A stretch of 64,000 nucleotides of DNA from contig SNVD02011507.1 of NCBI GenBank assembly GCA_013180625.2, forward strand, positions 434,001-498,000, read 5' to 3'. Shown piece after piece: positions 1-11,836 of the stretch. This DNA is from Boswellia sacra. Its lineage: Eukaryota > Streptophyta > Magnoliopsida > Sapindales > Burseraceae. Positions within the stretch are counted from its first letter, which is position 1; each line of letters begins with the position of its first letter. The notes below the pieces were generated by a model. The model saw only the letters and a program-made list of their open reading frames with translations, was not told the DNA's origin and searched no databases. The translations under genes were made by a program, and so were the position numbers.

Positions 1-2067
1 ACACCACCCCTAAAAAAATCCATTCACCACCGTAACAAACCCAGATTCTTAACCAACACCTCACTATCAACATCCAGTAACATCAGTCTTCGCTCCCGAC
101 CTTCTCTCCGACCTCCTCTCCCTTCCTTCCTTAACTCTTCCTTTTTTAGCCCGATTATAATTGAAGCTAAGAGCCAGAAAGTGGTGATTATAATTGAACA
201 TTCATCAAATCTTCTCCTTCCTTTGATTATAATTGAAGCTAAGAGCTAGAAAGTGGTGTGATGGATAATTGCACAAAATTTGCAAAAATTTCAGAAGTTA
301 AAACACCTTTTTTCCACTCAAAAAACATGAACCAAACGCCCACCACTCTCTGCCTCTCCTATAACTCCTACAATCACACTTAATTCAATCAATTTCAATA
401 AATAGATTAATAATTTGAAAAAAGATCAAATAAATATAAAAATATTTTCTGAAAATACACAGCGATAGAGAGTGCAGTTGCTGTGTCGAAGTCCATCATG
501 CATCTCAGCATACTTTGGAGGTACAACGCTCCAAAAACAGAAACAAAATCATAATTATTATAATAAAATTTGTAATAATGATTATGAAATTGAAATAATG
601 TTTTGTGAAATGCTAACCATTGATTGAAAACTTGGGACTGATCTGATTGGATTTGTTTGATTTTGGATAGTGAATTTCCAAAGTAGAGGTTTCGCCATTA
701 TAATTATACAAATTAAGTCTGTTGACCTAAATGTTGCATCTGTACAAAATAAGAGATAAACAGAGGTGTTGGAAGAAGTACTTAAGGTGGTTTTGCTGGG
801 ATTTGAAGAGCTTTAAGAAGGTGGTTTCGAAAGTTTGTGGACAAGGGAAAGAATCCATTGCAATTGTAATTGCTTGGAGCAGGTCTGGAAAGTGTCAAGT
901 GAGATTTTGACTTTTCTTATTATCAAAGAAGAAGATCTGTTTGTTTTTTAATCATAAGTAGCTCTAGTTAAATATATTTTTTTGTTCCTTCAAAATTAAA
1001 CAACTCATTTGGCTTGGTGATTAAGTGTAAGTTTAATAAATTTTAAGCCTTGAGTCAAATAATAACACTTTCTCATTTCTTAAATTTTAAAAGATAAATG
1101 TTTAAATGATTATTTTACTCTTCTAAGTTAAACTTGTTTATAGAACTTTAACGGTTAAGTTAACAGGTGATTTATAATAAATTTTTTAAAATATAAAGAC
1201 TGAATTTGAATAAAAATATAAATGATCCATATACGTGATATTAAACGAAAAGATAAGAGTAATTCGTAACATTATCCTTTAATAGAATGCCCAAAAAGAA
1301 TGCAATATTTTAAATATAATTAAAAAACAGAAAAATAGAGGCCAGGCCTAGCCTAGCTTAACCCGACATTCTCGAGCGATCCCCCTTAGATACTTTCAGG
1401 TATTCACAATTTCCTACTCGACCTCGGATAACTCTTTCACAGTTTCACTACGTGTATAAGTGTCGATTCTGTACTTGCACTTCCACTTCCACTTTATATG
1501 CTTGGAATATCCAAGTCCATGGGCATTGTGGATGAGTGCTTAACCTCATTCAATGCCACGCTTTCCATCCCTACGCCTTTTGTAACTATATCCAACCCCT
1601 ATGCACATGCTTCATAAATAATGGTGGCATTGATGTCGATTCTAGGAAGGAAAGGACCAAGAAGGCTGAGTTAGCGAGATTCGTGGGTTCCCTGAGTTGA
1701 TCAAAGAATAAAAAACCATGGCCAAACGACTGCCTTGTAGGGAGGTCTCGGTGAGTTCATCGGAGGCAAATGTTGCAGGGACAGGACCAAGAATGTCAAT
1801 ATGTGATTGAGATTTAACAACGCCTTCGAATAAGGAACCAGTAAGAAGGCTGGATCGGGAGGTGGAACTGAAGGCAGATAGTAGCGTAACCAGAAGTTTG
1901 TGCTAACGGGCGCAAATTTTAACTAATAATGAAAAAGAAAAATAATAACAAGAAGCGCAAGCTTAAAAACATTTATCCATTATTGTTTAAAATTAAGGTA
2001 TAGCATACCTCTCTCACACACACACGCACACAGAGACATATATATATATCTGAAATTTTAGGCATAA
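1..2067. other. gene-poor AT-rich stretch
   Basis: I see no gene I can support here. There is a 34-bp direct repeat (153-186 and 225-258, one mismatch). A stretch at about 760-910 reads as a short Lys/Trp-rich frame but has no recognisable domain. A GC-richer block at 1340-1930 contains a coding-like fragment, listed separately. Confidence 0.5.
1660..1870 (-). pseudogene. degenerate coding-like fragment, related to copies at 13.8-15.5 kb
   Basis: On the minus strand this block contains a frame with the string SQSHIDILGPVPATFA. The copy at 13781-13996 contains the similar SQSHSNSILGPMAPTISA in its own minus frame, so the two are diverged copies of one sequence. Stops and frameshifts interrupt both. 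I do not recognise the parent family. The copies lie on the two sides of the nested MULE insertion, which suggests that a local tandem duplication existed before the transposons arrived. Confidence 0.35.
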
Positions 2068-2438
2068 GTTAATTTAAATTCTTACATATACTAAAACTAA
2101 CTCATGCCACAAATTATAATTCTTTTATAATTGTGAACTATCAAATTTCATGCATGAAATTTACCTAAACTAACTATAATATAAAATTATTGAAAAAATT
2201 ACATATAAAAACAAAACTAACTCATATCACAATATTATAATTCTTTTAAAATTGTAAACTATCAAAATTCATAAATAAAATTTAGCCTAAACTAATATAA
2301 TATAAATCTATTGAAAAAAATTACATATAAAGACTAAAACTAACTCATATCGTAAGTCTTGTAATTCTTTTATAATTGTAGTTAACTATCACATGTCATG
2401 AGTAAAATTTAGTGTAAACTAATTATAATATAATTACA
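2068..2438. repeat. ~120-bp AT-rich tandem repeat, three copies
   Basis: Three successive units share the order TTACATATAAA, ACTAAAACTAACTCAT, ATAATTCTTTTATAATTGT, AACTATCA, TAAACTAA, TAATATAA. The period is about 120 bp. The array resumes after 12983 with the same landmarks (TTACATATAAAAAC, GATAATTGTAAAC, AAACTAACTAT). It was therefore split by the insertion at 2439-12983. Confidence 0.7.
2428..2438 (+). repeat. left 11-bp target-site duplication of the outer MULE
   Basis: ATATAATTACA occurs here directly before the terminal inverted repeat and again at 12984-12994 directly after it. Removing the element joins the flanks into a normal unit of the surrounding tandem repeat, which supports a real insertion site. 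The motif is AT-rich, so chance similarity is not excluded by this motif alone. Confidence 0.7.
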
Positions 2439-2704
2439 GAATAACATCATAAATCACCTTTTAAGTTTAGTTTATTATCATGTAAAAAGTTTCTTATGCA
2501 AATATATCAAGTCAGTCCTTAATGTTTACATTTAAGCTTCATCCAACTCTCACTTACCGATTTCGTTTATTTATAAACTAATAAAAAATTAAAAATATCA
2601 TTTTACCCTTACTTTTATAACCTTTTCCAATTTTTTTTTTCAACCAAAAACCTACTGCTTCCCACCCACCCACAATTGCCTCTCTCACCCCAACCTCTTA
2701 GTCT

Positions 2705-2714
2705 CCAAACACAG
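2705..2714 (+). repeat. left 10-bp target-site duplication of the inner MULE
   Basis: CCAAACACAG lies immediately before the terminal repeat at 2715 and is repeated exactly at 11827-11836. The bases on both sides differ, so the duplication is exactly 10 bp, as expected for a MULE. Confidence 0.88.
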
Positions 2715-3103
2715 GGTTATTTTTTTATTTGACCCCTTTTGGGGTCATTTAACTAAATATAACCCCTTTCCTAAATTTGACTATTTCAGACCCCTTTTAT
2801 AAGGGAAAAGACTAGAATACCCTTACTACTTCTTCTACTTCTTCCATCAACAAGCATACACTTTCACGTTTGAACAACATCTCTATTCCATCTCTATTCC
2901 ATCAACAAGCACTACTTCTTCTAAGCACTTCTAGAGTTTGAACAGTCATAGTTACAACCACTGTAGAGTTTGATGTTGCTCCAATTCAGCTTCAATAACT
3001 ACTGTATGTTTAGATTTGTTTTTTTCCTTTGTATATATTTGACATCTATTTAAGTGGACCATGTTGAAGGAAAATAAGGCTTGAAACTATGGTTTTTTGG
3101 TGT

Positions 3104-3270
3104 AAAAATGTTTTGCACGACTCTTTTCTCCAAAGGGACGTGCTGCACGACTCTTTTCTCCAAAGGGTCGTGCTGCACGAATCTTTTCTCCAATAAGTCG
3201 TGGTATATAATGCTTTTGTCGAAATAGTCGTGATACATAATACTTGTCTCCAAACGGTCGTGCAACAGAG
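3104..3270. repeat. 31-bp tandem repeat upstream of the transposase
   Basis: Five units follow the pattern GCACGAC, TCTTTTCTCCAAAGGG, TCGTGCT. The first three are nearly identical and the last two are diverged. Each unit can form a GCACGAC/GTCGTGC hairpin. The array ends with CAACAGAGTGAAATCTGTTT, which is closely matched in the array downstream of the transposase (about 6075-6100). Confidence 0.8.
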
Positions 3271-3326
3271 TGAAATCTGTTTGCGTTAATTGTATTGTTT
3301 TCTATTGGTATTGTAGGCTTCAGTAA

Positions 3327-5822
3327 ATGGATAATATTCGTTTTCCTATTGTGTATGATGGTGAATGGGTGTCGAGTGGCAGAAATTTTTTTTTTCAATG
3401 GTCGTAGAAGCAAAGGTGTGACTTTGCCTATATCAACAACCTATGAAGAGTTAGCTCGTAAAGTTTCTGAAGTCACCAATAAATCATTAGTGGAAAACAC
3501 ATTTTCATTGCAATATATGTTAAGGGCACATATTCCACTTCCTCCATCAATAGTAGAAAGTGATGATGATTTGAAATATTTCTTAGAAGAAAACCTCAAT
3601 GTGGACCCTTCAAATAGGATTCCCTTATGCGTAATTGTTGAACCCCATTAACATGAAATTTATATTGAAAATGGTATGGGTTCGAGGGAGATTAGTAACC
3701 AACTTCTTACCAGTGTTCCCTCAACATACCCAGAAGAACGTTGTCATGCAATTCCATCCATTATTAATGAAGATGATGTGCTGGAACAACCATTAGTTAA
3801 TACTGATCTTGATCCTAGTCACATTAACAATTTACAGAATTTTGATCATGTCCAATCACCAGAATCGAGTTCATGTGACATTTCTCAATCTAATTGTGAA
3901 GGTTATTTTCTTAGAAGTAATGAGCTTTCAACTAATCATGATCTGGGGAGTAATTCAAATTCATTTGCCACTTCTAACGTTGAGTCATCATCCAAACTTT
4001 CTGATAGTAACACCGATGTATATGTAAGCACTGTGTTCAAAATTAAGAGGTTTGCATAACAAGATTAGCATTTTAGCAGTAAGAAGGAACTTTCAGTTTA
4101 GGGTAAAAAAGTCCAGCAAAACCCTTTACAAGATAGCATTTATAGATGAATTTTGTAAGTGGCGACTTCATGCCATGAAAATTAAGAATTGTGATCTTTT
4201 TAAGGTGACAAAGTTTTGTGACATACATACATGTGCTCTTAACAATCTTGAGCGAGATCATCGTCAAGCTACATCAAAGTTAATTGCTATGGATATTCAT
4301 GAGAAGTACAATGATATTGGAGTAACTTATAGGCCTAATGATATTAGACATGATGTAGCAAAAAATTTTGGAATTCATATTTCTTATGGAAAGGCATGGC
4401 GAGCGCGGGAGCATGCATTAGAGTTGGTTCGGGGTTCACCAGAAGATTCATTCAGGTTATTGCCAAGATACTGTCATACTTTAAAAGAAGCATAATCACG
4501 GCACTATCACTCATATACATACTGATCCACATGACCATTTCTTATATTTCTTTTTTGCCTTGGGTGCTTTCATACGTGGCTTTAGAACTTGTATAAGGCC
4601 CGTTGTTGCTGTAGATGGGACTTTTTTGAAGGGCAAATATAGAGGCACCCTGCTTGTGGCGGCATGCATGGATGGTAACAATCAAATTTATCCTTTGGCG
4701 TTTGGCGTTGTCGACTCCAAGAATGATGCATCGTGGGAATGGTTTTTAACGAAATTGAAGGATGTTGTTGGTACTATTGAAGATCTTGTGATAATCTCTG
4801 ATCATCATAAAAGTATAAGCAAAGAGGTGGGTAAAGCGTTTCTTGATGCTCAATATGGTGCTTGTGTGTATCATATTTCACAAAATCTTAGGGCCAAATT
4901 CAAAGATGTGGTTATAAGTGATATTTTCTTTACAGCCAGCAAAGTTTATCGTCAATGTGAGTTTGAGGACCTAATGTGACAAATTAATGGTATCGACCAC
5001 TGTATTGCACACTATCTACATGAAGCTGGGTATCCAAAGTGGGCTCGTTCGCATTTTAATGGCAAAAGGTATAGTATTTTAACAACCAATATTGCAGAGT
5101 GCCTGAATGGTGTTCTTAAAGAAGGACGAGAGTTTCCCATTATGAAGCTAGTGGATCATATTATATCAAAGGTGTTACGAAAATGGTTTTGTACACATAG
5201 GGAGGAGGCAATTAACATGACAACTCCACTAACAACATGGGTTGAAAAACAATTGAAGAATAGGCACGAGGAAGGCCTTTCTTATAGAGTTGTACCAATT
5301 AGCCTACACGAGTTTACTGTTAAAGATGGATATTTAGATGGTCATGTAGACTTGCATGCAAGAACATGTAGCTGTCGAGAATTTCAGGTTGAACAGTTAC
5401 CATGCAAACACGTTATTGCAGTGTGTAGAATTCGTAACTTATCAGTCTATAATTTTAGTCATCTCTTTCATAAGTCCGAAGTCCTAGTGGCTGCATATGC
5501 GGAGGCTATCTATCCTGTTGGTTCATCTGAGGAGTTGGACATCCCAGATGAAGTTGAGGCATATATAATATTACCCCCCGTAAAATGTTACGGACGGGAT
5601 CAGCAAAAAGAGAATCAAATTCTGTCGTTGGGTGAAGAAAGAACATCACGTAAATGTAGGAGGTGTGGTGGCAGGAGTCATAATCGAAAAATATGTCGTT
5701 CGATGAATCCGCTGTCCAAAGAAATCAGGAGGCTCCATCAAATGATACCGATGGGGAGTAACCACATCATGAACCTGTTGCTACTGCTTATTAAAACCAT
5801 ATCATTTCGTTGGACATGTTAG
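3327..5822 (+). pseudogene. MuDR-type MULE transposase, broken
   Basis: The order is that of plant MuDR transposases: an N-terminal MuDR region (3327-3651), a DNA-binding region (about 4085-4495), an MULE transposase domain (4560-5110), a SWIM zinc finger and a CCHC knuckle (to 5822). The catalytic acids are still visible: D in VDGTFLKGKY, D in IISDHHKSI and E in TTNIAECLNG. The SWIM motif is CSCREF then LPCKH near 5370-5415; the knuckle is CRRCGGRSHNRKIC near 5655-5697. The gene is dead: there is a frameshift at a T10 run (3386-3395), a TAA at 3649-3651, a frameshift near 4052, a break between 4495 and 4560 and a TGA at 4977-4979 inside an otherwise open frame. The start at 3327 gives the family's usual 'RFPIVYDGEW' beginning. 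Confidence 0.9.
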
Positions 5823-6019
5823 TGGTTGATGTTGTTGACTAATGACTTCAATGCTCAAAATTATTATAAAGTTGTTCTTGTATACCGGTTAGCTATGGCA
5901 TTGTAATGCAATTTTATTTCTCTTATATTGTAATTATCTATAATATCAATAGAAATGGACAAGAGTAACATCTAAAACAGGACAACTCAAAGCATCGTGT
6001 AATAGAGTAAATTCAAAAA

Positions 6020-6360
6020 TTTAGCACGACCAAGTCGTGGTAATTGCACGAACAAGTCGTTCAATAACCTATTTTGTTGCAATAGAGTGAAATCTGTTTA
6101 GTTGCGCAACACGAAGATGCAATATAGTGAAATTTGTTTTGTTACACAACCCGACTGTGTCGTATAATAGAGTCAAATCTATTTTGTTACACGACCCGAT
6201 CGTGCAATAGAATCAAATCGGGTTTGTTGCACGACTCGGTCATGCCATCAGGACGACCAAGTCTTGCAATAGAGTGAATTCAGGTTTGTTGCACGACCTG
6301 GTCGTGCAGTGAAAAAAATTAAACCGAAAACTTTGCACGACCTGGTCATGCAGTAAATGT
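6020..6360. repeat. ~50-bp tandem repeat between the two convergent MULE genes
   Basis: Degenerate units combine a palindromic core (GCACGACC, then GGTCGTGC) with AATAGAGTGAAATCTGTTT and GTTGCACGAC. At least six units can be followed. The array shares both the palindromic core and the GAGTGAAATCTGTTT string with the array upstream of the transposase. It lies in the 1.0-kb gap where transcription from the transposase and from the DUF1985 gene would converge. Confidence 0.75.
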
Positions 6361-6825
6361 GAAAGTGGCATTTTTGCACCACCACCTCATACGAAGTAGC
6401 AGATTTAAAAATAGTCGTGCAAATAGGAGTATAACGGCCTAAAATATTATAAGAAGTTAAAGGACGATATGTTTACAATTGTTGCATATACACCTTTAAA
6501 CCGTGGATAAAATTGGCATATAATTACCAAAGTGCTTTAACATTCAAAAAGTTATACATGGGTACAAAGACAATAAAATCAGCAAAGGTATGATTCTACA
6601 ATTACTCATTCCCTTGAATCAAATATATGCATCCAAAAGAGTTTTACAAAGTTTGAGAAGAATGTCATGGTTCCTAAAATGCGGAATGTTAACATGGTTT
6701 TGCATCTCATTTCCACGATCTCATATCAAACATATCTGCCGCCAACTCCTTCCTATAGTTTCGAGCATGGTCTGGATGACGTATAACTTCTATAGACTCA
6801 CCAGTAATCAAGCAACGAAGATATA

Positions 6826-8555
6826 TTATAACAAAAACTCCACAATCTCCACTATCCGATCAAGTCTTTTGGTGATGTCATCCTCCCTATTATGTTCTGC
6901 GGTCCGAAGATAACCTATCTCACCCTTTATGTGGACAATCTTCTCATTCTATAAAACAATCATGACAAAAGTAAAGTATAAATGTTCTGTGCAATAGTAA
7001 AACAATAAGGTTAAAAAGAAAATTACAGAATGGAAAATATTACCATGCAATCTAATCGTTCTTCAATACTTGAGTACATGTCCGACCCATGATGAATGGT
7101 ATCCCCTCCAAGAGGTGAAGTGGTAGGTGTTTTGTCGTTTTCTTGATGAGGTGACGTGGCTCCATCTTCTATCGTATGCTGATCTTTTGGCCCCTCATCT
7201 GAATCATGTCGAAGTGTAAACCTCATTTTTGTAATCTTTAGTTTTCTGCAATGCAAAAATGTGAAAGTGTATGGTATGGGGGACTCACCTGGTTGTGCGG
7301 GGGAATGAGTTTCAGATTCAACCTATGAAATGTACATCTTACTTAAAATACAAACATATTTATTTCGTAGGTCTATACCTGAGTTTGACAGAAAATGATC
7401 TCGTGCACTTCCTTGTTGGTGTGGTAACTTCTCTAATCCATCTAAGAATGAATGCAACCTCTTTTTTCAACTTAATTGCCAGTCTAGGATGACATTGGTC
7501 AAATGTCTCATAAACCCACACCTATTACACAAAAAGAAGATATACTTAGGCTATAAGATATTAAACAATGGACAACAAAAGGAAATACGATACAACCCAT
7601 TGACCTGAAATGCATATGGAAAACCATGCAAGTTATAATGTTCTTTGTGTGTGCTCTTCTTCAATTTCTTAAGATTCCACTTACTACATCGATCCTGAAT
7701 ATTCTTCCTCATACTGTTTAATGTCATATCAAAGCATTTTCGGCCCCAAGGATATGCATTGAACACATCGATATCATCAAGCAAATGAATATGATCTATC
7801 CTAATTTTAGTTGTTGGTTCTTTACCCAACAATGCACACTTCAAGAATACAACATTGCCAATTTCAGTCTTAGCATGTCATCATTATCTGGGCTTTGTTT
7901 GAATGCCATTTGTAATTCTCTATGGTCGAACCTAACTTTTCCACCAAGTAGACCATGACACAAGCTTTGCTCTTTAGGGACTCTCTTCCGTGGATCATAA
8001 TGGGAAAAATTACCGAACCGTAACCCCATAACCAATGCAAAATTTCTCGATGAAAATGTAACATTCTTTCCATTAACAAGAAAGGTCATACCATCATCGT
8101 CACTATGCACTTCCCGCAAAAGCATATTGTGGCAAATGCATGATGAAAATTGTATTTATTACATGTCCAGAAAATGACCGAAGCATGAGTCCTTAAACAA
8201 TTCCATTTGAGTCTTCGAAAGAGTTTCCCGAATGTTGTGTAAAACCTCATTGATCTTTGACCTATAGGTTATCTTTGCAGGAAAAAATCTATGTCCTTGA
8301 TTTTGGGCTGAAAGGATGATACCATTTCGTTAATATTGAGTACTGTAATAAGATCAAAAGATAACTATGTATAAGTATTTTCAAAATAGAGGGTGTTCCA
8401 ACCTACCTCATCAACACTCGTTTCTTCGTGTGGCCTTTCATCTTTATCGGTATCCTTTCTTTTTTTGTCTTTCGTTTCTCCCTTGATACCTTACTTTCTT
8501 TCCCTTTCTTCGTTCCCCTCACAATAGATACCTTGTTTTTCCTTGTTTTAACCAT
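6826..8555 (-). pseudogene. DUF1985-domain protein gene of the MULE, one frameshift
   Basis: Exons can be followed on the minus strand. A basic Lys/Arg-rich start lies at 8555-8408. Next comes LSKTQMELFKDSCFGHFLD (about 8180), then the DUF1985 core MLLREVHSDDDGMTFLVNGK to 7845, then LLDDIDVFNAYPWGRKCFD and on to 7607. Another exon (about 7535-7390) begins VWVYETFDQCHPRLAIKLK. The last exons are acidic and end at a TAA at 6826-6828. This pattern is typical of DUF1985 proteins, which plant MULEs often carry with or without a C-terminal Ulp1 peptidase; no Ulp1 Cys/His catalytic region is visible here. A one-base deletion near 7845 breaks the frame inside the domain. Exon borders are inferred. 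Function in transposition is unknown. Confidence 0.75.
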
Positions 8556-9630
8556 CTCTGAAAAAACCCTTTACATGTAACAATGTATATCAATAATCTC
8601 TCTGATGCATAAGTATATTTCTTTTTTTTTAAATGCTCATTTAATAATTAATTCGACTATTATAATTTAGCAATTACCATGAAATAAAGCGCCATTTATT
8701 GCTTCCTAGATAATCAGCAGATAACAATTATTAGGGAACCCAAAAGCTTAAGTTGTTAGGTTGAGAACACATGATACAAATGCTCTGGTCAAATCTATTC
8801 CATCTAGTCATAACAAGATATGTTTGGATTTTTTTGAAACTTCAAAGTATTGCATCTAACAAAGTTTAGTTAATTAATAATTAAACTGGATAGAAAATAT
8901 ACAACACATCAGCCTCTCGGGTCTCTCAGCAATCATTTCAGAAGTTGTTTTGATCAGTAATATGAGATCACTACCAATAGTTTGTTGGCAATACTAGAGG
9001 CAACATACATTATATTCCATCTTCTGGCTCCATATTCAAAAAAAGAATGATGTAATATAAAAAGGATTATTAACAGAATTGGTGAGATTATCAAAAGTCT
9101 CAGCTCTCTTTATCCAAGCTTGTAATTCTAGAGCAAGAGCTTTGCTAAAACAGAAGCATGTAATATGTCAGTTTACAAATCAACATGTTGCCTGCAGTAT
9201 CTTGATTTATAAAAATAGCAATTCCTTTAGCTCTTTTATATGGTTAATTAAGTTCAATTCTCAGCAATCAAAGCATCTTCAATAATTATAATGCACCAAC
9301 CCAAGGTTGTGTAACAGATATCCAAGTACATACTAGCTGTACTGTATCAAATACAAAACTTTCCTTGGATTCATTTCAGTCTCCCTAAATTTCTGAGGTA
9401 TATGGATTCTGATCTAAAAAATATAAATCTTGTACATATACAAGGTTCAAATCCTAGCCTAGCAAATTAAGCGGTTGTAGAATTGAATGATAGCATTTTG
9501 GTTCTGAAACAATTATGAACGTCAAAATCTTTCAACATTAGTGTTAATACAAGAAACAAAAATCATTTTAAGTTTAATAGGAACCATAAACAGAAAGAGA
9601 GGAACGTGGAAAATTTTCCAAAATTTTAAA
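8556..9630. other. MULE internal spacer, no gene seen
   Basis: This AT-rich sequence lies between the DUF1985 gene and the GC-rich minisatellite. It contains short open frames only, none with a recognisable domain. It may include the promoter of the DUF1985 gene. Confidence 0.5.
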
Positions 9631-9723
9631 AATGCTCACCACCGCGTCCAAAGCTAGCAACACTAGACGCTCACAACACCGCAGGGAGCAAAGATGTCAC
9701 CAGTCCACAACCACAGCGACGAA

Positions 9724-9900
9724 GCGAGGCCACGGGCGTGACCAAAAGGGTAGCACGAGGGGAGAACAGCAGCGGATTGAGGCCACGAGCGTGACTAAAG
9801 TGGCAGCACGATGGGAGAACAGTAGTGAGCAAGCCCAAGGGCACGACCAGCAAGCGACCAAAGCGGCGGCACGAGGGGAGAACAGTGATGGAATGAGGCG
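9724..9900. repeat. GC-rich minisatellite in the MULE, ~55-60 bp unit
   Basis: Three imperfect units share GAGGCCACG(G/A)GCGTGAC, then AAAG, then GCAGCACGA(G/T)GGGAGAACAG. The base composition is far above that of the surrounding DNA. The right side (11551-11660, after the LTR-like insertion) continues in the same GC-rich style. Confidence 0.7.
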
Positions 9901-9915
9901 ATGAGGACAGCAATG

Positions 9916-11545
9916 TGTTGACCCAGGTATGACAACCCAAGAGGGGGGGTGAATTGGGTTTTATTTATCAAAACGAATTTATAAAACTTTTCTTGAAAGA
10001 TAAAAATTATTTCACTTTTTCTTTTGAGAATAGAAGTGAAGAAGATGAAAATAGAAGTTATCTAAGATGCAATCAAGAGAATAGCAATAATAAATAATCT
10101 CAAGTGCAAGTAAATGTAAAGAGTATAGGGATAGAGAGAGTGCAAACTCAATTTACGTGGTTCGGCAAACCTTGCCTACGTCCACGGGCTCCTAGCTCCT
10201 CCACAAGCTAGGCTTTCCACTAACTTGCTTGATGAACAACTTCACCAAGACTTTTTTCCTTCAACTCTTGATAACACCACACCAAGAGTTCTTCTTGATG
10301 AACAACCTCACCAAGGAAAGAGTTCTCTCAAGGATATCTTTTATCCTTTACAAGAAGATCTCACTCTCACACAATATAAGAACAAAGAAAAGTTTTTACA
10401 ACAAAAGTACAACTCTCTTCAAAGAGTAGATAAAGAATATAAAAGCTCTATAAACTTGATATTTCTCTTGGCTTTTTTGCTTGATAAAATGCTTCTCTTG
10501 CACTTGTTGAATGCATGGGAGAATGGCTCCTTTTATAGGCAAATGAGATGAACTTAATCAAGTGAAGACACCATCTCCAAATTTTCTGCCCACCATAAAA
10601 ACGTAATCTTATCTGCCATTTTTGTCAATGTTCCGTTTGAAATTTGAAAATCTGAAAACATAAAAGATCTGCACATTTGAATAAGCTTTCCAACGCATCA
10701 AGAATCAAGTCATTTGGATATCTGTAGCTCAAGATATGGCCAAAACACCATTCGGTGCTCATGTGACTTGATTTTTCTTTCTTGTGTCAGTCCACCAAAT
10801 TGAATGATAATTCTGTCAGCCTTCCGTTTGAAATTTGAATTTCTTCAAAACATAAAAGATCTTCATATTTGAATAAGCTTTCAAAACATTAAGATTCAAA
10901 GAATTTGGATATCTCTATCTTAAGATATCGCCAAAACACCATTCGGTGCTCATGTGAGTTGATTTTTCTTCTCTGTGTCAGTCCACCGAATTGCATGTCA
11001 ATTATGTCAGCCTTGCATTTGAAATTTGAATTTATTCAAAAAATATGAAATGTGACCCATTAAGTCATCTTTCTAATGCCATAAGAATCAAGTCATTTTG
11101 ATTTTTCTAGCTCAAGATATGTCCAAAGGAGTATTCGGTGCTCATGTCAGCTGCTTCCATTTGTCTTTCAACTTGCATGATGATTTGGACAACCTTGCAC
11201 TTGAAATTTGAATTTCATTAAAACATATGAAATGTTATAAATTGAGTAAGCTTTCCAAAGGCTCAAGAATCACGTCATTTGGATATTTGTAGAGATATAT
11301 ATGACCAATTGATTGAACATTGTTCATGTGTCACATTCCTTGAGTCAATCCTTGTTCTTAAACTTTGGTGCCTTTAACATGTAGTCTTCTCCTTAGCTTC
11401 AACACTTCATTTTAATAAGCCTTTTCTTGATTTGACAATTATTTCAATGATATTACTCTTGCACATAAATAAACATGTTAGTAAATCACAATTAATCAAT
11501 GTGTATTGTTATCATCAAAATTATCATGTAGCCTTAGGGCTAACA
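9916..11545. mobile_element. solo-LTR-like retroelement insertion nested in the MULE
   Basis: The segment begins TGTTGACCC and ends GGGCTAACA, the TG...CA form of LTR ends. It is flanked by the 5-bp direct repeat CAATG (9911-9915 and 11546-11550), the duplication length usual for LTR retrotransposons. No gag-pol is present, so the 1630 bp looks like a solo LTR or a short non-autonomous retroelement. A TTTACGTGGTTCGGC stretch (about 10152-10166) followed by 'CTACGTCCACGG' is, from general knowledge, common in repeated plant elements. The family is not identified. Confidence 0.7.
10630..11345. repeat. ~190-bp tandem repeat inside the solo LTR, four copies
   Basis: Copies start near 10630, 10823, 11014 and 11196. 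They share TTTGAAATTTGAA, ACATAAAAGATC or ATATGAAATG, AAGCTTTC, CAAGTCATTTGGAT, CTCAAGATAT and CATTCGGTGCTCATGTGA. The fourth copy is the most diverged. Confidence 0.75.
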
Positions 11546-11826
11546 CAATGGACCAACACCAGTATAGTAGCAGAGCACCGAGAGCAGAGCAACGAAACGT
11601 AGCCGCAGAGACAGCGAGTAGCAACGGATCGATGGAGGTGAGTCCGTGTGTCGTGCTGTTTGCACGAACAGGGGTGTATCTGTTTCTGTTATGTTGTCTT
11701 TTTTTCAATTGTTAAGGTCATTTTCGTATTTTTCTACCCTAAAACAGGTCACTAATAATTAAATTGAAAAATGGGGTTATTTGTAGTCAAAAGGTTAGAG
11801 AGGGGGTCATTTGATGAAAATTGGGC

Positions 11827-11836
11827 CCAAACACAG
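11827..11836 (+). repeat. right 10-bp target-site duplication of the inner MULE
   Basis: CCAAACACAG matches 2705-2714 exactly and follows directly after the right terminal inverted repeat. Confidence 0.88.

Larger units (their letters stand above)
2715..11826. mobile_element. inner MULE with transposase and DUF1985 gene
   Basis: The element is 9112 bp long and flanked by a perfect 10-bp duplication. The terminal inverted repeats are imperfect over about 110 bp: the left end and the reverse complement of the right end share TTTGACCCC or AATGACCCC, AAATA(T)AACCCC and an AGGG...AATACCCTTAC-like tail. Inside are a MuDR-type transposase pseudogene on the plus strand, a DUF1985-type gene on the minus strand pointing towards it, subterminal tandem repeats, a GC-rich minisatellite and a 1.6-kb LTR-like insertion. 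Convergent genes recall maize MuDR. DUF1985/Ulp1-like cargo is known from plant Kaonashi-type MULEs. All transposase parts are present but broken, so it is not autonomous today. Confidence 0.88.

Noticed and set aside
6590..6913. 107-codon plus-strand frame after the palindromic repeats
   Set aside because: It is antisense to the last exon of the DUF1985 gene and has no known domain.
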